Shown: positions 56,161-64,000 of the stretch, piece by piece
How the letters are laid out: every line of letters starts with the position of its first letter
How positions within the stretch are numbered: position 1 is the stretch's first letter
Source of the DNA: Ilex aquifolium
Taxonomy: Eukaryota > Streptophyta > Magnoliopsida > Aquifoliales > Aquifoliaceae
Assembly (NCBI GenBank): GCA_951799425.1
Contig: OX637394.1
Location: forward strand, 12,270,501-12,334,500
Length of the DNA: 64,000 nt
Reading direction: 5' to 3'
Position numbers and translations under genes: made by a program
Notes under the pieces: generated by a model
Seen by the model: the letters and a program-made list of their open reading frames with translations, nothing else
What the model was told of the DNA's origin: nothing
Databases searched by the model: none

Positions 56161-56759
56161 TTTATAATTTCAAGCTCATTTAAATGATGAAAATTTTGAT
56201 TATTTAATTTAAAATCAATACAATTTGCCTAAGTTAAGAAATTTTGGGTGACCTAATCTCAATAATAAAAAAGCAGGAGACCAAATCAAATGGGTAAACA
56301 GTAAAGCCCATAAACTGCAAGAAAACAAAGGCTAAGTTAAGAAATTTTTCCTTGTGTTTAATTGCAGGGAGAATTAACAAATTCCATTTACTACATATCC
56401 ATTTCCAGCTAAGTTATTCATCCCAAACCCAGAAAGGAAATCAAAACAGAAACCATTATTTATATCCACTGCCAATACGATCCAAGGCTGTGGTGGATTT
56501 ATCGAGGTGATTCATGATTTAGTCTTTGTTGTGTCATGAAGACAGAGAAAGGGATATGAAGAGGGCGACAGAATGAGAGAGAGCTTGTTATTGACATGCC
56601 TTTATGGTCAACTATTGCCTAATCAACTTGTTTTTACCCTACATATTGCACTGGCATACTTTGCAGCTCTCATACTTTTCTGTGTCTTATTTGCATCACA
56701 AGGGTAAGAACATTTTTTGGTGCATTGATATTGTCTTTTTCATTCATCATCTGTATTAG

Positions 56760-56894
56760 GCTGGAACCAAGGCTCCAAGGCAGCCACGGCATGATCTACA
56801 TTGCAAAATTGAAGGTCCGGCTGCATATGATGTTCTTATAAACTTTGCTCAACGTTGGAGAAAAGCAAGAAAATGGAATGAGTTTCGATTACTC
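56760..56894 (+). pseudogene. captured phospholipase D exon, opposite orientation
   Basis: After a TATTAG acceptor it reads [20 protein letters not shown], then [20 protein letters not shown]. This is a conserved PLD segment (delta-type by its KAPRQP and RRW-like context) lying after the C2 region. A Trp is replaced by Arg (PRHD for PWHD). The exon ends in a poly(A)-like run without a donor. It is on the plus strand, opposite to the CesA and MFS fragments. Confidence 0.88.
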
Positions 56895-56929
56895 AAAAAA
56901 AAAAATATCTCACTGGCATTTCAACAAAC

Positions 56930-57548
56930 ACTTCATGTGCCATGGATTGGAGCTGTGGTGTGGGGAAGGGGTATGGTCATGGTGGTAACCGAATATGGAA
57001 GAGAAAGAGGGGAAGAAAAAGAGCGGGTGTATGTGACTGCGATTGCGTGCTCTGGCTGGGTGGGGTGTGTTTGTGTTTGTTCGACTGTGTGTGTGACTGT
57101 GTGTGCGTGCGTAGAGAGGGAGGTGAGAGAGAGAGAGAGAGAGAGGGGGAGAGGGAGAAGAGCTTACCTGGGTCGGTGGGCTGGCCGGTGAAGGGTGAGA
57201 TGGAAGAAAAGAGACGAAGTGGCGCTGCTGCTGGTGGTGTTGCTGGTGGTGTCGCTGTGGTGTAACAGAGCGAGAGAGAGAGAGAGAGAGGGGATCGACG
57301 GAGGAAGCAGAGGCAAGATGTAGGGGTGGCTGCATCTCTGACAAATGAAATGACCGTGGTCTGATTTGTTTTGAAAGATAATGAGTAAAAAAATATGAAT
57401 TTGGGGGGGAAAAATGAAGGGGATTAATGGCCGTTGGATGTTGAAGCCCCAAATGATTTTAGACCGTTGGATGTTGAAGCTTAAATTGATTTGAGGCCGT
57501 TGGATGTTGAAACCTTGGGATTTGAGCCGCTCTGTTTTATATTATAGA
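56930..57548 (-). other. outer Helitron 5' end with leader-like segment
   Basis: Starts TCTATAATATAAAACAGAGC at 57548, with three CATCCAACGG words in the first 130 bp, then a CT/GA-rich region with a GTAAGC donor-like site near 57166. It is similar in layout to 52210-52810. Long frames here arise from low complexity. Confidence 0.6.
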
Positions 57549-58179
57549 TTTATATTTATTATATTATATTTGATACATGAAGTCCATTTAACATAAAAAA
57601 TGCCAAAAAAAAAATATATATATATATATATATATGTCAGGGGTGAAGTCATGAATATCTATGAGGGGACAAAATATAACTGGTATAAAAAAATATTTAG
57701 CCGAAATTGATACAAAAAAATTCAGTTCAAGAATAACAAAAAACTAAGAATCAAAACAAAATTATTGTGAAATAGTAAATTCAATTTTTATTTAGCCAAA
57801 GCAAAATCCACACAAAAAAAAAAAATTTAGTACATTTTTAACCTAATTATATATTTCAATAAAATATAATTTTTTTAAAAATCACTAAAATTTTGTATAT
57901 GAATTAAATATAAATTAATTTTTCACTAATTTTCTATCAATGCGCACAATCACAAGTCCGTAGTAAAATTCTTCTTTATTTAGTTGCAACTAGGGATTTT
58001 ATACCCTTTTCTCTCTTTAGTCAAGTGGGCCAAAAGTTTTGTTTTTTAATGGTGGGTGGGTCAAAAGTTTTGTTTTTAATGTTGAGCCAAAAATTTTGTT
58101 TTTAATGTTGGGCTAAAAGTTTTGTTTTTTTAATAGGTTTGGGTGGATTGTGATAGGTCAAATATTTGATTTTTTAATA
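57549..58179. other. hAT interior, AT-rich, with an inner hAT-like end
   Basis: Contains CAGGGGTGAAGTCATGAA at 57638 after an (AT)n run, then AT-rich DNA without ORFs. Confidence 0.6.
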
Positions 58180-58437
58180 GTGAAAATTGGAAGTGAGTCC
58201 CCCTAAATGTACTTGTTTGAAGATGAGTCCGGCAAGGAAACTTATAAGGGGTTAAGTGCATGTTTAAAATTATATGTAATGACTTAAGTCCACTTTTTTT
58301 TTTTATCTCAAAAATACCCTTCCTTGAAAGGAAGTTAAATTAATTTCCTATTTTGGAAATTGTTATCCCTTAATTCAAGGTCAATTAAAATATGCCAATA
58401 AAATCTCCATCATAAATTTAAAATTCAAATTCAAAGA

Positions 58438-58449
58438 TCTCTCTCTCTT

Positions 58450-58536
<87 letters not shown>

Positions 58537-58625
58537 AATTCAAAGCGCTCTCTCTCTCTCTATATATATATATAAAATCTCCATCATAAATTTAAAATTC
58601 AAATTCAAAACTCTCTTTCTCTTTT

Positions 58626-58664
<39 letters not shown>

Positions 58665-58691
58665 CAAATTCAAAACTCTTTCTCTCTCCCC

Positions 58692-58739
<48 letters not shown>

Positions 58740-58740
58740 C
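58438..58740. repeat. four compound (CT)n(TA)n microsatellites
   Basis: Four blocks of CT followed by TA, each ended by ATCAAATTCA or AAAATCTCCATC words. The longest TA run is about 70 bp (58463-58533). Confidence 0.93.
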
Positions 58741-58746
58741 AAATTC

Positions 58747-59165
58747 ATGTTACTATTTTTTTTATTATGTTACTATTCATGTTACTACTTTTGTTGAGTA
58801 TGTTACTGTTCATGTTCCTATTATTTTGAGCATGTTACTGTTTTTGTTGAGCATGTTACTACTATTATTTTACTAAATATTAATATTCAATGTTACTATT
58901 TGTTTTGTTTTTGAATATTACTATTTTTTGTGTTCGAATGGTACTATTTTTTGCTTTTGAATTTGAGAGAAATAATTATTGTTAAGTATGTTACAATTTT
59001 TGTTGAACATGTTACTGTTGTTATTTTTTAAAAATATTAATATTGAATGTTTCAATTTTTTTTTATGTTTAAATGTTACTATTTTTTTGTGTTTAAATGT
59101 ATTATTTTTTGTATCCAAATCATAACTTTTTTTGTATTTGAATGTTACTATTTTTTATTTTTAAT
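58747..59165. repeat. degenerate GTTACTATTTTT minisatellite
   Basis: Words such as ATGTTACTATTTTT and GTTGAGCATGTTACT recur at 20-40 bp spacing over about 400 bp. Confidence 0.8.
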
Positions 59166-59187
59166 GTTACTATATATATATATACCT

Positions 59188-59320
59188 AACCTATATATGA
59201 ATATAGATAGATAAGAGAGAGGCAAAATTTTAATGTTAGTCAAACTCTTAACCTATATATGGATATAGATAGATATGAGAGAGAAAAGATTTTAATGTTA
59301 GTCAAACTCCTAAGATTTAG
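59188..59320. repeat. tandem duplication of about 70 bp
   Basis: Two copies of CCTATATATG(A/G)ATATAGATAG followed by AGAGAG and TTTTAATGTTAGTCAAACTC. Confidence 0.85.
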
Positions 59321-59712
59321 GAATTTTTAATTTTTAGTTTTATTTCACTTCTAAAGGGAAGGGATAGTATGGTAAAATTGACAAAAAACGGACTTCATAA
59401 CAAATAAGTTTCCTTGACGGACTTAAGTCCAAACAAGTCCATATAGGGGGACCGGCCTCCAAATTTCCCTTTTTAATAAGTTTGGGTAGATAATAGTGGA
59501 CTCAATTTTTTTTGTTTTAAATGGACTTAATTTTTTAATTTTTTTGGGTAAATAATGTGGGCCTAATATTTTTATCTTGGATTTTGGGTGGGCACAAATA
59601 ATATATTATACAAATTTATAATATATATACTTAACTAAAAAAAAAAAAAAAAATTTGAGGGGGGGGCACGTGCCCACCCTAGCCCTAGCCTCCCTCCGCC
59701 CTTGATGGTGTG

Positions 59713-60388
59713 GTGCATTGGTGAAGGGAAGGGTATCACTAAAGTTAGGTCTACCTACACGGGAATTAGATGAAATTTTCCTAAAAATCTTTGATTTTTG
59801 AGACAAACTTGAAAAAGCGAAAAACATAATAAAGGTACAATAGTAGCCTTCGTTCTCACGTCTTGTTTAAACTTTATACTTCTAAACCGTTGGAGAGAGT
59901 TTTCTCGTTTAAAATAAAGCCAAGGGCCGGTGGCTGCCAAAAAGGTTATTCCACGTGAACAAGACTGCTACTAGTAGTAGGTTGAGAGAGGGAGGGGGAC
60001 AGTAAATAAGCTGGCCGAAGGCTTTTTTCTCTGGAATGGTGCATTTGCTTCCCTTTCTCTTGCTTTTAGGTCAGAGCTGCGAAGCTTTGCAGACCGAGAA
60101 TATGCTCGATCTTTGTTTGCATAAAATCTTGGCGTTTACTCAAGCCCTTTACGTGGACTTGATTACGGTACCGATAAAAAAAATTTGTACTCTACTTTTA
60201 AAATTTATTATTTTAAAATATATTTTTATAATTTTTGTTTGTTATTTTAGAAATTAAAAATTTATCATTTTTTGTGAATGATTTATCATTTTTATAAATA
60301 ATTTTTACCACTGTTGTGGATATTTTTAGTATTATTGTGATAACTATTTTTACAACTTTCTTTTGATATAAAATAAATTATTATTTTT
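59713..60388. other. intergenic with MITE end; former upstream of HyPRP
   Basis: 59716-59781 is the end of the GGAAAATTTCATC MITE family. The remainder has no convincing gene; the 73-aa frame at 60036-60257 has a hydrophobic start but no recognised domain. Removing the composite hAT would place this sequence directly upstream of HyPRP. Confidence 0.55.
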
Positions 60389-60491
60389 GTGGGTGATTTA
60401 TCATATTTGTAGGTTTTTTTTATCACTATTGTGGGTGATTTATCATATTTGTAGGTTTTTTTTATCACTATTGTGGGTGATTTATCCTTTG
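60389..60491. repeat. 42-bp tandem repeat, two and a half copies
   Basis: TTGTGGGTGATTTATCATATTTGTAGG repeated with a T-rich spacer. Confidence 0.88.
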
Positions 60492-60562
60492 TGGTAACTA
60501 TTTTTACCTTTTTTTTGAATACCACAATAATGATAAAAAAACATTCATAACAATAATAAAAG

Positions 60563-60629
60563 TACACCCAGACATTTAAGAATTGTCATTTAATCACCTA
60601 GATCTCTTGATATTTAAGCGGTGAGTCCT
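60563..60629. repeat. partial copy of the foldback-type element
   Basis: ACACCCAGACATTTAAGAATTGTCATTTAATCACC-like words match the outer arm of 33528-34574. Confidence 0.65.
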
Positions 60630-60781
60630 TACTCAACTACCAGTAAGTTAAGGAAATGAACTTACATCCTAAAAGCACAAGATTCTATCTATCCTACATG
60701 CCCTTAGCTACCTGTCTTTAGCATCCGAACTAATTGGTTCTTCTTTATCCTATCTTGATATATGTTGTCCGAATTTGGTAT

Positions 60782-62267
60782 TGACAATTAACGTGCAAGT
60801 ATACACGATCAACAAGTAATAAAGTGATAAGTAGAGTATCGTTCCCACGGAGAATTATCGCTAATAACTTTCAAATACTAACTTTATATCAATTCAATTT
60901 TATTTAAACAATTGCAATCAACTATGAATTTACTAATTTAAGAATAAACCTAAATTTACTAATCAAAGATTGAATTTATCGGATAGAAGAAGTTAAGATT
61001 ACAACTTCCCCTAATGCTTCGTATAAATCTTTCCACTCTCGTTCCAGTAAATTGATCAAAATAAGTTGTTAACTAAGATTTCAAAATTATTTATCAAACC
61101 TCTTCCGATAGTAAGATAAGCATATCTATCCTAATTAAATTGTTATATTCCTATGCAAAATAAGTTAGAATAAATTCATTAAGTTCAAACTCTCATACAA
61201 GTTACACACGGCATATAGGTATATTCTTATCCTATACACAAACCCAGCAATTCAATCCTAAGAAGAATTAACCAGACGCATGTCATCATATTCAGATCTA
61301 AACCTAGAATTCATCTCCCAATTTCATCTAGGTTATCAAATTAATTGTTGGCCAAACAATTATATATTAAACACAAAATATGACAAAAAACTCATATATG
61401 ATCAACAAGAACTAGAAACGAGAGTAGGTAAATTTAACTAGACATTAGGTTCCGTTGCAATCTTAATAAAAATTTAGTTCATAATGTAATTGAAAAACAT
61501 CCTTCTCAAAGTAATAAACATCTTAGAAAATTAAGAAATAAAAGTAAGGGAAAAAAATGAAACTTAGTTGCAAGCTTCAATCCCTCTCTAGCCTTCAAGT
61601 CCGATTTTCTTCGTGTCGGTTTCTTCGATTTTTGCCTTCAAAATCTCTTTAATTCTTGGTCTTCTTCTCTATATATCTATCTCCCTTTTCAGCCCCCAAA
61701 GTCATTATATTTATATCCCCATCAAACCCTAGGCACATAGGAGTCATTAGAATCCAATTTCGGGTCAAAAAGGAGTCATATTTCGCGTCCAACTTCAATG
61801 GGGGCGCGCTGGGGCGCTGGGACAGCGCTGGGGCGCTGGTAAGGCAGCATGTTGGCGCAGGGGCGCTGGTTTTGGCGCCTAGGCGCGCCTCCCTTTTTCT
61901 TCAGCCTTGGACCAGTTTTCGTAAAATCGCCATAACTTTTGATCCAACCGTTGGATTGAGCTGAAATTTTGACACAATACAGAAGACATCCAGATCTACA
62001 ACTTTCATGTTTTGCACTTTTCCAGATTCTGAGTTGATCATGGTCAAAATGGAGGAAAACCGAGGTGCCTTTGTTATCAAACACCAATACCTCCTTGATT
62101 TCTTTCACTTTTAAGCCTCCACATCCTTGTTTCCTTCCAAATAATGATTCCTACAAAATAACATCAACACACACAAAACAAATAAAAAAAGAACATAAAA
62201 TAATTGAAAACTTGCAAATTCCTTAAGCCGAAAGTACTCAATTCGTAGGTATAAAATCCACTCATCA
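60782..62267 (-). repeat. Athila-like gypsy 3' LTR
   Basis: On the minus strand it starts TGATGAGTGGATTTTATACC after a purine-rich tract and ends TTAATTGTCA. It contains the AGTATCGTTCCCACGGAGAA word (plus strand) common in this class. A GC-rich stretch at 61799-61890 has repeated GGGGCGCTGG. The second LTR is outside the window. The left edge is probable. Confidence 0.7.
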
Positions 62268-62288
62268 AATACCCCCAAACTTAAAGCT
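62268..62288 (-). other. polypurine tract of the Athila-like element
   Basis: The minus strand reads TTTAAGTTTGGGGGTATT immediately before the LTR start TGATGAG. A second copy of AAGTTTGGGGGTGTT lies near 63290. Confidence 0.7.
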
Positions 62289-63620
62289 TTGCTTGTCCTC
62301 AAGCAAAATACTAAGAACAAAAACTATAGAGATTAATCAACTCATTACTCAAACAATGGATCAATATGAATTTGAATAATGGCCCCAAAAGTTACTACAA
62401 ATACTAATTCACGGGAAACTTCAAAACAATGTAAAGTCCAACAGCTCAACATACTCCTTAATTTTACTTCCGCTCATGACCCTTTAAATACATGTGCATA
62501 TTCTAACTGTTTAAACTAGTCATCACCCAGATAAATTTACGTAGTCAAGCGCTCCATAAGAGATACTCAATATCAACTCTATAATCTTACGTTTCACATC
62601 AACCTCTGCTTGTTAAGGCAAAACATATAATTAGAAGGTACAAAGATATTTTTTTTTTCTTTCTCTTTTTCTCTCATTCAGTGAGTGCATTTTATGCTCC
62701 ATCTCACTTTCTATTGAGCGAGTGCGTTTTACGCTCCATCTCGCCTTTTCTTAAACAAGTGTGTTTTACGCTCCATCTCATTCTCAACATGTGTTTATGA
62801 GTGAGTGCGTTTTACGCTCCATCTCTACTCACCACATGCTCCTTTCTTGTTTCTTGTCTTCCTATTTTTCTTTTTCATCTACCTCATGAAGGATCAAATC
62901 TAAATAATTTTTTTTTTTTATACACTAACCCATCATAATCAATATTTCCCCCAAACTTATACGAATACCTCAATTCGCTTTGACTGATGCTTAAATAAAT
63001 TTTCTAGAGTTTCACTGATATCTCTCACAAGCACTTAGCCAAATAACTTCTCTAAATGATAACTAACCAAACAGATAGATATGTGCTCATGTGTGAAAAG
63101 ATCATAAACAGTATAAAACCAACTAGTATGTCAAACTTCAAACCCAACATGTTCATCAATTTCCCTTGATTTGACAATTAAACACATTTCATCATTGGCC
63201 ATGATCAAATTCACTCAACCCATTGCTCAAGTTGTATTAAAACATGCAATCTAAATGCAAACCTAATAATGCAAATGCAAACAAGAAAACACCCCCAAAC
63301 TTAAACTAAACATTGTCCTCAATGTATAAAGTAGGAAAAATTAAGACAGAGGACTTCCCTGAGACTTTGCTAGTTCGCATCATCGTCAGCGTCCTCGTCG
63401 TCCACGGAGTCGGGAGTGTATTCAGGAAACATAGGTGGGTTGTTCTTGGCTCCTTGTAAGGCTTTGTGTGTGCTTCAACTTTATGTTCAATCCTTGGACC
63501 CTGCAAGCAATTGACATACCAATTAAAATGCACTAACTAACTAACTACATTATTTCTAAAAAAAATAAAAACTAAATTAAAATAAAATGAAATAAAACTT
63601 AGAAACTAAAATTTGGGTTG
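62289..63620. other. untranslated 3' region of the Athila-like element
   Basis: It has no credible ORF. At 62680-62826 four copies of GAGTGCGTTTTACGCTCCAT-like sequence occur 40-60 bp apart. The frame at 63306-63533 is unconvincing. Confidence 0.6.
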
Positions 63621-64000
63621 CCTCCCAATTAGCGCTTGTTTTATAGTCTTCAGCCTGACTATTTCCTGTTTCATCCCGGGTCGACATAGGTAATTGAGGT
63701 CTTTTCCCAATCAATGTCGCCGCCCCAATAGTGCTTAAGTTTTTGCCGTTTCACCTTTAAAGTTCTTTTCGAATTGGCTTCCTTGACTTCAACTGCTCCA
63801 TGCGGGAACACCTACTCTTTATATCGCTTGGTATTCTTAAGGGAATTTGAAATACAGCGTTGAACGAATACCTCATTCACTGCCTTTTCAACCACATCAA
63901 CCCGAAAACATTCTTCTACTTCCTCTGGAAATTTCACAGCTGAAAATACATTGAATGTAACCTCTTGATCTTGGACTCGCATAGTTAGCTCACATTTCTG
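63621..64000 (-). pseudogene. Athila-like pol relic: PR-RT linker joined to integrase tail
   Basis: The minus-strand frame reads ELTMRVQDQEVTFNVFSAVK, then FPEEVEECFRVDVVE, the segment after the protease in Athila-type gypsy elements. Then, after one TAG (about 63812), it reads FPHGAVEVKEANSKRTLKVK and QKLKHYWGG, the end of integrase. RT, RNase H and the integrase core are missing between them, so a large deletion has occurred. It continues off the right edge. Confidence 0.78.

Larger units (their letters stand above)
47828..57548 (-). mobile_element. Helitron carrying three host gene fragments
   Basis: On the minus strand the 3' end shows the hairpin GTGCCTTCAGGCAC, an 8-base spacer and CTAG followed by host T. 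The 5' end at 57548 starts TCTATAATATAAAACAGAGC after host A. Insertion between A and T, the 5' TC, the 3' hairpin and CTRR are Helitron marks. No Rep/helicase gene was seen, so it is non-autonomous. Two additional TCTATAATATAAAACAGAGC starts at 54473 and 52810 show nested or concatenated copies. It contains MFS, cellulose synthase and phospholipase D exon fragments. Confidence 0.82.
58180..59469. mobile_element. MULE-type MITE, 1,290 bp, 9-bp TSD
   Basis: Perfect 9-bp TSD TTTTTAATA (58171-58179, 59470-59478), the length typical of Mutator-like elements. The left end GTGAAAATTGG...GTCCCCCT pairs with the complement of the right end GGGAAATTTGG...GTCCCCCT, and both continue CAAGGAAACTTAT about 50 bases in. 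The interior is almost entirely simple repeats. Confidence 0.88.
47737..59704. mobile_element. composite hAT insertion of 11.97 kb with nested elements
   Basis: The perfect 8-bp TSD ATGGTGTG is at 47729-47736 and 59705-59712. The left end CAGGGGCGGAG pairs with the complement of the right end, CAAGGGCGGAG, and AGGGTGGGCAC recurs about 25 bases in on both sides. The hAT's own sequence is only 47737-47827, 57549-58179 and 59470-59704. The rest is a Helitron block and a MULE-type MITE. A further hAT-like end (CAGGGGTGAAGTC, 57638) lies inside. No transposase was found. Confidence 0.88.

Noticed and set aside
56910-57452. 180-aa minus ORF and two plus ORFs rich in Ser/His/Pro or Arg/Glu
   Set aside because: Low-complexity GA/CT and GT-rich Helitron leader sequence; no domain and no codon structure.
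60036-60257. 73-aa ORF with signal-peptide-like start as a secreted peptide gene
   Set aside because: The second half is AT-rich translation of a repeat (KFIILKYIFIIFVCYF) and no family is recognisable.
1-64000. tRNA, rRNA, CRISPR or bacterial operon features
   Set aside because: No supporting sequence found; the Met-tRNA-like words are retrotransposon primer sites, and A/B boxes occur only in the SINE and one weak candidate.

Overview
This is repeat-rich plant nuclear DNA, most likely from a dicot with a large genome. The evidence is a spliced SOSEKI-family gene, an intronless hybrid proline-rich protein (HyPRP) gene, and transposons of typical plant lineages: Ty1/copia, Tat, Tekay-like and Athila-like Ty3/gypsy, hAT, MULE and PIF/Harbinger MITEs, Helitrons and a SINE. 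I found no bacterial features, rRNA, tRNA gene or CRISPR array. Only two host genes look intact: SOSEKI-like (40805-44036, +, five coding exons) and HyPRP (47265-47702, -).

Layout. 1-5143: decayed minus-strand Ty1/copia element, split at 1190-2037 by a non-autonomous hAT element with a perfect 8-bp target duplication. That hAT carries two divergent snRNA-type promoters. 6452-6948: a second, smaller copy of the same hAT family. 7025-20964: a 13.9-kb Tat-lineage gypsy element with near-identical 727/728-bp LTRs and TSD AAAGT. It holds gag, pol with a second RNase H, a 54-bp tandem array made of two palindromes per unit, and two spliced antisense genes of the 'putative gypsy type transposon' family. 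One antisense gene is open and the other is broken. 21183-25330: a probable solo LTR split by a 2,971-bp element that is almost all LTR (two 1.3-kb LTRs around a 268-bp interior). 25428-30534: an internally deleted copia element with a gypsy solo LTR inside one of its own LTRs. 30.5-40 kb: AT-rich intergenic DNA with several terminal-inverted-repeat elements and a SINE split by a solo LTR.

40-47.7 kb holds the two host genes and small MITEs. 47737-59704 is one composite hAT insertion of about 12 kb, flanked by the perfect 8-bp duplication ATGGTGTG and ending 34 bp before the HyPRP start codon. Inside it lies a minus-strand Helitron (47828-57548) carrying exon fragments of three unrelated host genes: a molybdate-anion-type MFS transporter, a cellulose synthase and a phospholipase D. 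It also has two extra Helitron 5' ends. A MULE-type MITE full of compound microsatellites sits to its right. 60782-64000 is the 3' part of an Athila-like gypsy relic on the minus strand.

The most unusual points are the three-gene Helitron, the position of the composite directly in front of HyPRP, the paired antisense genes and palindromic array of the Tat element, and the divergent snRNA-type promoter pair inside a hAT MITE. All family assignments come from reading motifs by eye; no database search was run.
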